DNA of 34,371 bases from Gilliamella intestini (GTDB lineage Bacteria; Pseudomonadota; Gammaproteobacteria; Enterobacterales; Orbaceae): positions 1 through 34,371 of the forward strand of contig NZ_FMBA01000025.1 of NCBI RefSeq assembly GCF_900094935.1. Direction: 5' to 3'. This document shows positions 1 to 8,752 of this stretch, piece by piece (positions within the stretch are counted from its first letter, which is position 1; each line of letters opens with the position of its first letter). The notes beneath the pieces are model-generated. The model was not told the origin of the DNA, searched no databases, and saw only the letters and a program-made list of their open reading frames with translations. Made by a program: the position numbers and the translations under genes.

Positions 1-2
1 TA

Positions 3-587
3 TCAAAATACACCGTTAAACGTTATCAATCACACACTACGGAAGTGAATGAAACCGCCACAGAAAATCACCTGCAACGACAATTTGATGTAGGTGATAA
101 AAAACAAATTGTTGTTGCGGATTTAACCTATATTCAAGTTAAGCAACGTTGGAACTATTTATGTGTTTTAGTGAACTTATCCGATAGGCAGATTGTCGGT
201 TACCATGTTGGTCAACATAAAACAGCAGAGCTTGTTATGTCGGCATTAAGCCAAATTAAACAACCATTATCAAAATTGGATTTATTTCATTCAGACCGAG
301 GTAAAGAGTTTGATAATCGGTTATTAGCGGATTGTTTTAAGACATTTAATATCACGCACTCATTAAGCAAGAAAGGATGTCCTTATGACAATGCGGTAGC
401 GGAAGCGACATTTAAAACAATTAAAACGGAATTTGTAAAAGGCCAACGTTTCAACTCAACGGCTGAGTTACAACGCGCTTTTTCGGCTTATGCTTATTGG
501 TATAATCATAAACGATTACATTCTTCGTTAGGCTACTTGCCTCCCGTTGAATTTAAAAAACACTTACCCCTTAATTTTTTTGTTTGA
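3..587 (+). CDS. IS3-family transposase OrfB, 5'-truncated by window edge
   Basis: C-terminal part of the DDE transposase (rve integrase core) of an IS3-family element. The reading frame is open from base 3, so the GTG at 45 is not a real start; the gene begins outside the window. The DDE triad is visible: D in VVADLTYIQ, D in LFHSDRGKEF, and E in NAVAEATFKTIK, 35 residues after the second D as is usual for IS3. The C-terminal YWYNHKRLHSSLGYLPP motif is also typical. The frame ends about 54 nt before the 3' end of the neighbouring IS481-type gene. An OrfA of an IS3 element in the same orientation starts at the right edge of the window; whether the two are copies of one element cannot be proven here. 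Confidence 0.9.
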   Translation, partial: SKYTVKRYQSHTTEVNETATENHLQRQFDVGDKKQIVVADLTYIQVKQRWNYLCVLVNLSDRQIVGYHVGQHKTAELVMSALSQIKQPLSKLDLFHSDRGKEFDNRLLADCFKTFNITHSLSKKGCPYDNAVAEATFKTIKTEFVKGQRFNSTAELQRAFSAYAYWYNHKRLHSSLGYLPPVEFKKHLPLNFFV

Positions 588-597
588 AAATGTGTTG

Positions 598-621
598 CCA
601 TTCCACCATTCCACCATTCCA
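598..621. repeat. three tandem copies of an 8-bp unit (CCATTCCA)
   Basis: Three perfect copies of CCATTCCA lie just after the IS3 orfB stop and before the IS481-type element. They mark the junction between the two elements. No function is evident. Confidence 0.8.
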
Positions 622-641
622 GTAGGAAAACGCCGAGTTGT

Positions 642-1473
642 TTACACGCCATGATTAAAATAATCCGCTAAAAATGCATAAGGCGTTTTGCCTGAAATTC
701 CTTTATGCGGTTTAACCGTATTATAAAAATTAATAAAGTGTTTCAATTTTAGTTTTCTCTCTTTTGAATCGTTAAATATTTGCTGATTATGCACATCGCA
801 ATTCAAAGTTCGTATCACTATTTCGGCTTTCCCATTCTTTTGTGGGCAGGTGGGCTTGGTGAATTTTTGATTAATACGATGGCTATGGCACGTTTTAACA
901 AATAGGTGTTCATTGGCGCCTTGATATTCACGTCCATTATCGGAATAAATACATGTAGTGGTATAAGTACACTGGGCTAACACATCGTTTTGTAAAAATT
1001 GTGCTGCGCTAAATTGGGATTTATCTGGGTAAATACCCGTATAAAGCTCACGTGAAAAATCATCAATGCCAACAAATAAATATTCTCTAATTTGCTGTTT
1101 TTTTTCATTTTTAAGTAAAGGTAAACGTTTGGTATCAACGTGTAGCATTTCACCAGGATAGGTTTTGTTATAGCGTTTAGCTTGCCGTCTTAATTTATCT
1201 TCAATCGATTTTTCGATTTTAACCAGACGTTTTAATATCATAACTAATGATTTTATAACGTTCATTTTTACTGGTTAAAGGCACAAACAGCTTCAATCGG
1301 GCTTTCTTTATTACGTTATAAATGGTAGGACGACTGACCATAAAGCGTTTTGCCAAATCAGTGACCGTTATTTTTTCTTTACTTAAAAAGCAAACCAAAC
1401 AACAAACGAGAGAATATTTATTTGTTGGTATTAAACATGATTTTTTTAGTTTTTTTACATAAACGCAGTACAC
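642..1473 (-). pseudogene. IS481-type transposase, split by a frameshift
   Basis: Two overlapping minus-strand frames make up one transposase. The upstream frame (1473-1219, GTG start) carries a helix-turn-helix (VTDLAKRF, SRPTIYNVIKKARLKLF). The downstream frame (1265-642) carries the DDE core: D in MLHVDTKRL, D in CIYSDNGREYQ, E in QKNGKAEIVI, and the C-terminal NFYNTVKPHKGISGKTPYAF. The protein sense is restored by removing one base in the A run near 1230-1233, so this is most likely an inactivating single-base insertion. Programmed +1 shifting is possible but not supported. A more decayed copy lies at 27070-27640. The likely outer end upstream of the gene is the TGTCAAAAACTTTCAGG segment (complement of 1475-1491), repeated elsewhere in the window. 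Confidence 0.8.
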
Positions 1474-1474
1474 T

Positions 1475-1491
1475 CCTGAAAGTTTTTGACA
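1475..1491 (-). repeat. terminal sequence of the IS481-type element
   Basis: Reading outward-in on the minus strand: TGTCAAAAACTTTCAGG. It recurs with one or two changes at 27337-27353 (opposite orientation) and 28468-28484 (same orientation), so it behaves as an IS end. IS481 ends typically start TGT. The other terminus near 639 is less clear. Confidence 0.6.
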
Positions 1492-1651
1492 AAATAACGC
1501 TATTTTATTTTTTAGATAAAATTTTTGTTTAGATAAACTGAGTAATAACTAGCATATCAAGCAAAAATTGACAAAATAAGCTTATGTGTTTTTAGTGAGT
1601 AACAATATTAATTGTCATCAATCTGGGACACATTAACAATGCGTCTTTTTA

Positions 1652-1960
1652 TTATAAGAGCGAAAAATGAATTACAAAAAAATGATTTTCATTGGGATAT
1701 ATGTCAGAAATTACTTTTTTTAAATCACTTAACGTCATATTCTCTTGTTTTGCATGTTCTTCTGTTAATTGCTCAAGGGTTATTGGTGTAACACTAATTA
1801 TTTTTATAGTACAAAAATACTCATCAGTTTCAAAAGTTCCAACCCGAAGTTTATCACCTACTTTAAAATGTGATTCGCTTCTATCTCGAATTGTAATAAC
1901 TTTTAAACCAACTAAAATATCAGACTTAAACCGTTGATAAAAAGTAATATCATTTTGCAC
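1652..1960 (-). CDS. yqfB: N(4)-acetylcytidine amidohydrolase, ASCH domain
   Basis: Small ASCH-domain protein of 102 residues, colinear with Escherichia coli YqfB (103 aa), an enzyme that hydrolyses N4-acetylcytidine to cytidine and acetate. The signature stretches ITIRD, SESHFK, EYFCTI and [10 protein letters not shown] are all present. The residues corresponding to the E. coli catalytic trio (Lys21, Thr24, Glu74) are Lys20, Thr23 and Glu73. The start is GTG at 1960: an AGGA box lies about 8 nt upstream, and the N-terminus aligns with the family from the first residue. It is a single gene between IS481 debris and bglX, with no evident operon partner. Confidence 0.92.
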   Translation of the reverse strand: MQNDITFYQRFKSDILVGLKVITIRDRSESHFKVGDKLRVGTFETDEYFCTIKIISVTPITLEQLTEEHAKQENMTLSDLKKVISDIYPNENHFFVIHFSLL

Positions 1961-2003
1961 AGCATTATCCTATGTTAAAATTAACCAAACTACTTAATAA
2001 CTA

Positions 2004-4289
2004 TTAATCAAGTAAGGTAAAGGTTTGCTTATTTTGCGTCGTTGAATCACTGCCAATAAACACATTAAATTTTCCTGGTTCGGCAACATATTGCATTTTA
2101 TCATTCCAGAATTTTAACATGTCATATTTAATAACAAATTCTACTTCGCCTTTTTCGTGTGGTTTTAAACTAATATTTTCAAAACCAATTAACTCTTTAA
2201 CTGGGCGGCTTACTGATGCGGTTACATCTTGCAAATAGAGTTGTACTGTTTGCATGCCTTCTTTATTGCCGATATTTTCAACATTGACTTTAACGATAAT
2301 TTCACCATTTTTGTTCATTTCAGAACTTGATAATGAAAAGTCCATTGCAAAGTTGGTATAACTTAAACCAAAACCAAATGGAAATAACGGCTCATTAGGA
2401 CTATCAAAATACGAGGTTGTATATTTGCCCATATTTTCCGTACCACGAGGACGGCCTGTATTCAAATGGCTATAATAGACTGGGATCTGCCCAACATTAT
2501 AAGGAAAAGACATGGGTAATTTACCCGAAGGGTTATAGTCACCAAATAGTACATCGGCAATGGCATTACCGCCTTCCGTTCCTAAAAACCACGTTTCAAG
2601 CATCGCATCAGCTTGCGCATATTCTTCAGATAATGTTAATGGACGACCATTCATTAAAACAATCACCAACGGTTTACCAGTTTTTTTCAATGCTTTAAGC
2701 AACTGTTTTTGAGTGGCTGGTAAAGAGAGATCTGTTCGGCTTGATGATTCATGCGCCATACCTTCAGCCTCACCAACAAAGGCAATCACAACATCCGCTT
2801 TTTTGGCTATCTTGACCGCTTCGGTAATCATTTTATCGGCTGGTCGATTATCAAATTTGCTTGTTTCTCCGTACAAATTTAAGAATCGATACAAATTTGC
2901 ATCATCTGAAAGGTTAGCACCAAATGCGTAACTCACTGAATTTGAATTATTGACCGCTCGTTTAATGCCTTCTAATGGCGTCACCGCCAAATTAACTCTA
3001 CCGGCCCCTGACCAACTACCTAAAATATCGCGTTGTGAATCAGCTAATGGGCCAACGATTGCGATTTTTTTATTTTTAGTTAGTGGTAAAATTTCATCGT
3101 TATTTTTTAATAGTACAATACTACGGCGTGCCACATCACGCGCTTCCTTACGATGCAAACGATCGTTAGCAAACATGGTTTCGATATCTAATTTTGGATC
3201 TAAGTTGCGATAAGGATCACTAAATAACCCCATATCGTATTTTAGCTCTAAAACATGACGGCAAGCTTGGTTAATTTCATCTTCGCTAATTGCCCCTTCT
3301 TTAACCAATTCTGGTACAAATTGCAAAAAATATTCATCATTCATACTAATATCAATGCCTGCTTTAATCGCAACTCGCACAGCATCTTTAGGATCGCTAG
3401 CTACACCATGATTAATTAGTTCACGTATCGCCCCATGATCACTTACTACAACGCCATCAAAATGCCATTGATTACGTAATACCTCAGTTAATAACCAATG
3501 ATTTGCCGTTGCAGGAATCCCATTAACACTCACAAGTGAAACCATCACCACACGGCTACCTGCATCAATTGCGGCTTTATAAGGCACAAGATACTCTTGG
3601 AACATTTTACGTTCACTCATATCCGTGCTGTTATATTCACGCCCTCCTTCAACTGCACCATAAAGTGCAAAATGTTTTACTGATGTCACCAATGATTTTT
3701 TATCGGCAAGCGATTGTTTTTGCATCTTTTCAACAAAAATACGTCCAGCCTCTGATGTTAAATAAGGATCTTCTCCAAATCCTTCAGACACGCGCCCCCA
3801 TCTAGGATCACGTGTAATATCAACCATTGGCGCCCAAGTTATATTTAACCCATCCGATGTAGCCTCGTCAGCTGACACTTCGGCAGCTTTTGCTATTGCA
3901 CTTCGATCCCAGGTGGATGCAATACCTAAATTAATCGGGAAGACAGTCCTATGACCATGAATTACATCAAAACCCAAAAATAGAGGAATTTTATTGGGAG
4001 ATTTTAGAGCACGCTCCTGCATTTGAGACAGGTCTGGTTCGACAACAGTATTAAAAATACCCCCTATTTCACCTGCTTGGATTTGATCGAGCACTTTATT
4101 TAGTGTTAGATCACCACCAACGCTCACTAAACGCAGTTGCCCTACTTTTTCTTGGAGCGTCATTTTTGATAATAGATTATCGATAAAGACTTTCTTTTCT
4201 GCGCTTGCATCACCATTTGGTTCTTGCGCCAATAAAAGCCCTGAAAAGACAAGAAAAAATAGAAATAACGCTAATTTTTTTATCATCAT
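2004..4289 (-). CDS. bglX: periplasmic beta-glucosidase, GH3
   Basis: Glycoside hydrolase family 3 beta-glucosidase of 761 aa, similar in length to E. coli BglX (765). It hydrolyses beta-linked glucosides in the periplasm. A signal peptide is visible (MMIKKLALFLFFLVFSGLLLA, then Q). The N-terminal barrel has KMTLQEKVGQLRL, DVIHGHRTVFP, APMVDITRDPRWGR and the nucleophile motif VVVSDHGAI (Asp at about residue 284). The second alpha/beta domain (SIVLLKNN, GPLADSQRD) and the C-terminal fibronectin-type III-like domain (VNVENIGNKEG) follow. The open frame extends to a TTG at 4322, but the ATG at 4289 (or the adjacent one at 4286) gives a normal signal peptide. No strong ribosome-binding site is seen. 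In a gut symbiont it probably serves plant or glycoside sugar use. Confidence 0.93.
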   Translation of the reverse strand: MMIKKLALFLFFLVFSGLLLAQEPNGDASAEKKVFIDNLLSKMTLQEKVGQLRLVSVGGDLTLNKVLDQIQAGEIGGIFNTVVEPDLSQMQERALKSPNKIPLFLGFDVIHGHRTVFPINLGIASTWDRSAIAKAAEVSADEATSDGLNITWAPMVDITRDPRWGRVSEGFGEDPYLTSEAGRIFVEKMQKQSLADKKSLVTSVKHFALYGAVEGGREYNSTDMSERKMFQEYLVPYKAAIDAGSRVVMVSLVSVNGIPATANHWLLTEVLRNQWHFDGVVVSDHGAIRELINHGVASDPKDAVRVAIKAGIDISMNDEYFLQFVPELVKEGAISEDEINQACRHVLELKYDMGLFSDPYRNLDPKLDIETMFANDRLHRKEARDVARRSIVLLKNNDEILPLTKNKKIAIVGPLADSQRDILGSWSGAGRVNLAVTPLEGIKRAVNNSNSVSYAFGANLSDDANLYRFLNLYGETSKFDNRPADKMITEAVKIAKKADVVIAFVGEAEGMAHESSSRTDLSLPATQKQLLKALKKTGKPLVIVLMNGRPLTLSEEYAQADAMLETWFLGTEGGNAIADVLFGDYNPSGKLPMSFPYNVGQIPVYYSHLNTGRPRGTENMGKYTTSYFDSPNEPLFPFGFGLSYTNFAMDFSLSSSEMNKNGEIIVKVNVENIGNKEGMQTVQLYLQDVTASVSRPVKELIGFENISLKPHEKGEVEFVIKYDMLKFWNDKMQYVAEPGKFNVFIGSDSTTQNKQTFTLLD

Positions 4290-4544
4290 AATGAATATTG
4301 TTATAATTAAGAGGATAGACAAGTAAATAGCATAACGTATTCATCAAAAAAAATCTTGTTCTTTAGGTTACTTATGTTTAAGTTTTAAAGCACTATAGTT
4401 TTATTTTATAGGCAATAAGGTGCAAATGAGACCTTTCTTAATCTTTTTGATTTTATTTAAAGTTCTTTACAAAAACGAAGGTAAATAACTATTTGGAAAA
4501 GATAATATTGCCGACAAATATCGGCATATTACTCAAATAAAGAA

Positions 4545-5036
4545 TTAGTCTCTAAAATTAGTAAACTGGAATGGTTGGCCAAATTCGCCATTTCTAACTA
4601 ACGCCATCGTCGCTTGTAGATCATCACGTGATTTACCTGTAACTCGGACTTGTTCACCTTGCACTTGAGCTTGTACTTTAATTTTGCTATCTTTGATTGC
4701 TTTTACAATTTTTTTAGCTAACTCTTTATCAATACCCTGCTTAAGTTTAACCGTAATACTATAAAGCTTACCGCTGTGCTCCATTTCTTCAGGGATTTCA
4801 AGTGCACCACCATCAATACCACGTTTAGCAAGTTTGTCTCGCAAAATGTCAAGTAATTGCTGTACTTGGAAATCAGATTGGCTTGTTGCTTTAATCGTTT
4901 CATTTTTTTCATTTAATTCAAACGATGCTTCAACATTTTTAAAATCCCAACGGGTAGCTAACTCTCGAGTGGCATTTTCAACACCATTTTTAACTTCTGG
5001 CATTTGGATTTCAGAAACGATATCAAAAGAAGGCAT
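4545..5036 (-). CDS. yajQ: YajQ family nucleotide-binding protein
   Basis: Belongs to UPF0234/YajQ, 163 aa, the same length as the E. coli protein. YajQ proteins have two ferredoxin-like folds, bind nucleotides or RNA, and in some species act as cyclic-di-GMP receptors. Hallmarks are MPSFDIVSE at the N-terminus, RWDFKN, the central [28 protein letters not shown], and the C-terminal [10 protein letters not shown] ending in [10 protein letters not shown] good ribosome-binding site (AGAGGAGAA) precedes the ATG at 5036. It is transcribed like its neighbours dapD and bglX but separated by more than 100 bp from dapD and 250 bp from bglX, so it is probably a separate unit. Confidence 0.95.
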   Translation of the reverse strand: MPSFDIVSEIQMPEVKNGVENATRELATRWDFKNVEASFELNEKNETIKATSQSDFQVQQLLDILRDKLAKRGIDGGALEIPEEMEHSGKLYSITVKLKQGIDKELAKKIVKAIKDSKIKVQAQVQGEQVRVTGKSRDDLQATMALVRNGEFGQPFQFTNFRD

Positions 5037-5139
5037 AAATTCTCCTCTTCTAATGGTTATAAAACTAAAATTATCTAGTTAATAAATAGAATGATTGTCG
5101 CCTAACAATAATTTAGACGACTTTAAATATAAGCGTGAA

Positions 5140-5964
5140 TTAGTCGATAGTACGAAGCAATTCATTAATACCTACTTTACCTAAAGTTTTAGCATCAACT
5201 TTTTTCACAATAACTGCACAATAAAGACTATATTTGCCATCTTTTGTCGGTAAGTTACCGGAAACCACTACAGAGCCTGCAGGCACACGTCCATAGTGAA
5301 TTTCGCCCGTTGCACGGTCGTAAATTTTAGTACTTTGACCAATAAACACACCCATTGAAATTACGCTGCCTTCTTCGACAATTACACCTTCAACAATTTC
5401 ACTGCGTGCGCCAATAAAACAGTTATCTTCAATAATGGTTGGGTTAGCTTGTAACGGCTCTAAAACACCACCAATACCAACACCACCTGACAGGTGAACA
5501 TTTTTACCGATTTGCGCACAAGAACCAACTGTCACCCATGTATCAACCATCGTACCTTCATCGACATAAGCACCAATATTGACATAAGATGGCATTAATA
5601 CAGTATTTCGAGCAACATAGGCACCTTTACGAGCAATAGCAGATGGAACAACACGGAAACCTTCTTGTTGGAATCTTGCTTGATCATATTCAGCAAATTT
5701 TAATGGCACTTTGTCATAATAGTTAGTCGGACCGCCATCAATCAGTTGGTTTTCGTTAATGCGGAAAGAGAGCAAAACCGCTTTTTTTAACCATTGATGA
5801 GTTACCCAATCACCATTGATTTTTTCTGCGACACGCATTTTACCACTGTCTAATAAAGCAATGCATTGGTTAATCGCATCACGTGTAACTGTATCAACAT
5901 TTGACGGTGTAATCTCAGCACGACGTTCAAATGCTGCTTCAATAATAGTTTGTAATTGTTGCAT
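5140..5964 (-). CDS. dapD: tetrahydrodipicolinate N-succinyltransferase
   Basis: Catalyses succinyl-CoA-dependent succinylation of 2,3,4,5-tetrahydrodipicolinate in the succinylase branch of lysine and meso-diaminopimelate synthesis. It is 274 aa, matching the E. coli enzyme exactly. The N-terminal helical part ([14 protein letters not shown]) is followed by a left-handed beta-helix with hexapeptide repeats ([52 protein letters not shown]). The C-terminus has [15 protein letters not shown] and [13 protein letters not shown]. An AAAGGAAA ribosome-binding site lies upstream of the ATG. The upstream neighbour in the genome is the GC-rich non-coding island, so its promoter probably lies around 5975-6060, an A+T-rich stretch. 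Confidence 0.96.
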   Translation of the reverse strand: MQQLQTIIEAAFERRAEITPSNVDTVTRDAINQCIALLDSGKMRVAEKINGDWVTHQWLKKAVLLSFRINENQLIDGGPTNYYDKVPLKFAEYDQARFQQEGFRVVPSAIARKGAYVARNTVLMPSYVNIGAYVDEGTMVDTWVTVGSCAQIGKNVHLSGGVGIGGVLEPLQANPTIIEDNCFIGARSEIVEGVIVEEGSVISMGVFIGQSTKIYDRATGEIHYGRVPAGSVVVSGNLPTKDGKYSLYCAVIVKKVDAKTLGKVGINELLRTID

Positions 5965-6261
5965 CTCAAGTTTCCTTTAATTTATAGTCCGTTAGCAAAT
6001 AATAATTAGATGGACAGTATAATATAATCTTTCTTGCTTTTTAAGTGGTTTAATCAAAACACCACAATCAATATCCAAGCAATCAAAAACAATCGAAATC
6101 TTAGTAAAGTCATAGGAAATCACAAAAAAACAGAAAAATAAAAGCTTTAATAAAAATCAATACCTTTTCTGATCACTTTTGGGATGTAATTGCACTGCTT
6201 TTTAACACAAAACAACTCACAAAAACCACCTAAGGCTATGTTATTTGTCTTATTCTGGCGT

Positions 6262-6630
6262 CAGACAAATTTGTCTGGAACAAATTTGAACATCTGAGCA
6301 CTGCGAAGATGGCCTCGTAGAGGCGAGTATCAGGATGATACGAGTAGCGCCGTAGACACATTATGCGCTAAAGCGTGGGATTGCAAAGGGAATTCTCTTT
6401 AATTCCCTTTGCTCGGACGTGGTCACTGTGGCTATTTTGTTCACCTAAGGTCAAAACGTCCGAAACCTTGCCGTACTATAAATAGACCACGAATTTAAAC
6501 CGCCACAGCGTAATCATTAGAATTGCCAACCACGTTTTCAGCGTCGGCGGCGGGGGCGGCGCTATTGTGGCTTTGCCACAATAGCGCAACCCTAAGGAAA
6601 ACGCCCCAACTTACGCGGGGGCTTTATTCT
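6262..6630. other. GC-rich, hairpin-dense non-coding island
   Basis: Much richer in G+C than the flanking DNA and packed with dyads. It contains a perfect 16-bp palindrome (CAGACAAATTTGTCTG, 6262-6277); hairpin GCCTC/GAGGC (6312-6324); hairpin GTATCA/TGATAC (6327-6341); a 12-bp stem with 6-nt loop (GCAAAGGGAATT, 6383-6412); a 13-bp stem with 3-nt loop (GCGCTATTGTGGC, 6559-6587); and GCCCC/GGGGC followed by T-rich sequence (6603-6630). On the minus strand a short frame (about 6627-6484) has no good start and ends ENVVGNSNDYAVAV; it may be a remnant coding segment or coincidence. No gene is supported. It could be a structured RNA, a repeat element or a mobile-element remnant. Confidence 0.6.
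6603..6630 (+). terminator. possible rho-independent terminator
   Basis: Stem GCCCC (6603-6607) and GGGGC (6618-6622) with a 10-nt loop is followed on the plus strand by TTTATTCTTT. The stem is short and no plus-strand gene precedes it, so it might end a transcript arising from the hairpin-rich island. Confidence 0.35.
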
Positions 6631-6701
6631 TTGTTATATTATCCTCTCAAGCACCGTAACCCCCTTCCGCGCCCTAAGGATTAAGAACTAAACGCTAAAA
6701 G

Positions 6702-7826
6702 CTAAGGTGCGGTGCAAAGGACATTGCGGGAGTTGCTGGGTTTGCTGTTGATGACGCTGCCGTTGTCCGAGTCGATAAGGAAATGGGAGCTACCTGTCAA
6801 GCCGCTCGAGTCGATAAGGAAATCGGAGCTACCTGTCGCGTCGCTCGTCCAGAAGAAGCTGTAGCCGCAGCAGTACGCATCACGGTAGGAGCTCACGTAG
6901 CCCCACTCCGTGAAAAAGCCAGCGCCTATGTGACGCTTGTAATGATCACCTGATGAACTAGGTGTTGCACCATCTATGTTATTTACACAGGGGAAGTCCC
7001 GACCATCTACACCACACTTCGCATTTGTTAAATCCCTTACCCGTGGCATACTATAACCCAAACTTCTACACCATGCTAAGTGGTCACTATAATCTCTATC
7101 CCCATTCACCCGAAGAACGAACCACTGCTTTAGCACAAAGCCATATTTAATGACCTCGTTCCCCTTTCTATCCCTACCCACTAACTCAAACGTCTGCGGT
7201 AACCTTGGCTTAACAATTGGGCTAGGATGAGGATTCTTCCATTGATTTCTTGCCTCTGGACCTGTTAACTTAACACGGGCTACAACTCCCCTATCTCCAT
7301 CAGGAATCCACCAATCCTCAGCTACAACATTTGTCACTGTTGCAGTAATTCCCTCATGCGTGACCGGTTCCCATGTCAATTCTTCGGGTTCTATTCCTGT
7401 TATGAGTAAATCAAAATATAAATTATGCGCACCCGTGGTCGGGAAATTTAGATCGTATGATGACCGATCGGCTGGTTTAACTAAGAAACCATGATCAGGA
7501 TCCCATATGTCAACTGGGCCTGCAAATCGGCCGTCACCCGAAGATAAAGCCGGCCTTACATAATCAATAACTGGCGACAGCATTATTATTGCATCACTAC
7601 GATTACCCGCACGAACCTTTTTGCTATTTGCCTGTACATTCCATGACGATGACAATAATAACAATGCTAATACTAGCAAAGCTGTTTTAGGTGATTTGAG
7701 CGATAATTTCGAAGATATAAATAAGTTTTGTGTAAAAACTCGTCGAATAGGATTATTTGATAAATTTAAGACATAGGTTTGCTTGTGCCTTGTGCCTTGT
7801 GCCTTGTGCCTAAAATAATAATGCAT
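6702..7826 (-). CDS. secreted protein with invasin-type lectin-like C-terminal domain, putative adhesin
   Basis: A 374-residue exported protein. A signal peptide core at about residues 48-62 is followed by a probable cleavage site VQA-NS near 66, but it is preceded by an unusually long leader of about 47 residues. The middle (about 70-225) is a beta-rich region without a recognised domain. The last 145 residues (YGFVLKQWFVLR, WCRSLGYSMPRVRDLTNA, GATPSSS, HIGAGFFTEWG, WTSD, VLCTAP) resemble the C-type-lectin-like adhesion domain at the tip of enterobacterial invasin/intimin-like proteins, whose surface is highly variable. No beta-barrel is present, so it is secreted rather than self-anchored. 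ATG 7826 is the only ATG start ahead of the signal peptide; the heptamer repeats lie just inside it. Family assignment is from memory of motifs. Confidence 0.65.
   Translation of the reverse strand: MHYYFRHKAQGTRHKQTYVLNLSNNPIRRVFTQNLFISSKLSLKSPKTALLVLALLLLSSSWNVQANSKKVRAGNRSDAIIMLSPVIDYVRPALSSGDGRFAGPVDIWDPDHGFLVKPADRSSYDLNFPTTGAHNLYFDLLITGIEPEELTWEPVTHEGITATVTNVVAEDWWIPDGDRGVVARVKLTGPEARNQWKNPHPSPIVKPRLPQTFELVGRDRKGNEVIKYGFVLKQWFVLRVNGDRDYSDHLAWCRSLGYSMPRVRDLTNAKCGVDGRDFPCVNNIDGATPSSSGDHYKRHIGAGFFTEWGYVSSYRDAYCCGYSFFWTSDATGSSDFLIDSSGLTGSSHFLIDSDNGSVINSKPSNSRNVLCTAP
6769..6846 (-). repeat. 39-bp tandem duplication inside the lectin-like domain
   Basis: Two adjacent 39-bp copies (6769-6807 and 6808-6846) differ at a few positions. 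They encode two consecutive 13-residue units of the form xxTGSSxFLIDS (about residues 329-354) in the variable C-terminus. The length is a multiple of three, so the frame is kept. Confidence 0.85.
7782..7809 (-). repeat. four tandem heptanucleotides (GCACAAG) at the 5' end of the adhesin-like gene
   Basis: Four perfect copies of CTTGTGC (GCACAAG in coding sense) begin 17 nt after the A of the ATG. Seven is not a multiple of three, so gain or loss of one unit changes the frame. In the present state the frame is open. Both alternative frames meet a stop within about 30 nt after the repeat (TCT TAA; ATC AAA TAA). Confidence 0.9.
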
Positions 7827-8427
7827 TTTGTTCCGTCTGTCAAGTAATATTTTGTTTTATTTCGATTTTTTATAATTATTCGCTTATTTAATAAGCTTGT
7901 TTTCCTACAGCGATAAAAGTATAACCATTTATAAAATAGTTGGCTAGTTTTTTGGCGGATTTTTTGTAAAGTAATGAAAGCAAACTTAAAGAAACATAAA
8001 GATAGAAATGATCAAGTTATAAAAATAGGTGAATTTTCTAATTAAAATATATGTTAGTTTTAGGATTTTTTAACTTTTGTGGAATGATTAATATTGGTGA
8101 TAACATCTAAAACGCAAACACACCAAACAGCCCAGTTTAATGTGCTAGCTTTACTTTGTTATCGGTATATTTTGGCGCTCTGATAAGGCAAACTTATTAA
8201 TATTGTGGAGCTATAGATGTGTTTTTTGCTCTAAAATCACTCAGGTGAAATATTGATTTTATTGAATTTTTTCGTTAAGTTCCTAGATTACACCATGAAG
8301 TGTAATTCGTCTTAACGCTTAGAATAAAAAGCGACAGGGCTTTTAAACTTATGCCGTTTTCTTGTGTGTGAGTTCAATAGATATTGTGTATAGTTATAAA
8401 TACAAAAATCTAGTATCTTTCCTTCCT

Positions 8428-8500
8428 AGAAAGGTGATTATAATGCATAGCAATCTCCAAACTGTGGTGGTGCGAAGGTGCTAGTATAAATCACCTTTCT
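8428..8500. other. long-stem hairpin, possible structured RNA
   Basis: A perfect 12-bp stem AGAAAGGTGATT (8428-8439) pairs with AATCACCTTTCT (8489-8500), extendable by imperfect TATA pairing. It encloses about 49 nt containing smaller complementary GGTG/CACC-type segments. There is no U tract after the stem, so it is not a simple terminator. No reverse transcriptase or other partner gene is next to it. Confidence 0.45.
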
Positions 8501-8736
8501 ACTTTCTTCACTCCACCGTGTTTAAAATTGCACTTCATGTTTGAATTCAAGAAAAACAAAATAAAAACCTTAATAAAATCAATATACTTGCCAACCGCTT
8601 TTTGACGTAATTTTTAAATAAACTTTTCATCAAAACAAAAAGCAAAGTATTAACGAAAAAAACACAATTTATTTGAGCAATGTATCACAAATCTAGAATG
8701 TCAAATAACCAATTGTTTAATTAAAATGTACTCTGC

Positions 8737-8752
8737 AACTATCGTGATAGTT
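8737..8752. promoter_or_regulatory. dyad upstream of ppdA, possible operator
   Basis: The perfect dyad AACTATC-GT-GATAGTT ends 14 bp before the ppdA start codon. Its position suits an operator or an RNA hairpin controlling translation of the pseudopilin operon. The binding protein is unknown. Confidence 0.4.

Noticed and set aside
1219-1473. Independent small DNA-binding regulator
   Set aside because: The helix-turn-helix frame continues into the IS481 transposase sense after a one-base shift, and the same layout is seen in the relic at 27 kb.
2417-3805. Several plus-strand open frames of 70-93 residues
   Set aside because: All lie antisense to bglX and follow its codon pattern.
4290-4322. 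bglX start at TTG 4322
   Set aside because: It would add 11 hydrophobic residues before a normal signal peptide; the ATG pair at 4289/4286 is more likely.
6702-7000. Variable region of a diversity-generating retroelement
   Set aside because: The variable lectin-like C-terminus and downstream hairpin are suggestive, but no template repeat and no reverse transcriptase are seen in the window.
8428-8500. Retron-like msr/msd RNA
   Set aside because: Long inverted arms invite the comparison, but there is no reverse transcriptase gene nearby and no recognisable branching-G context.
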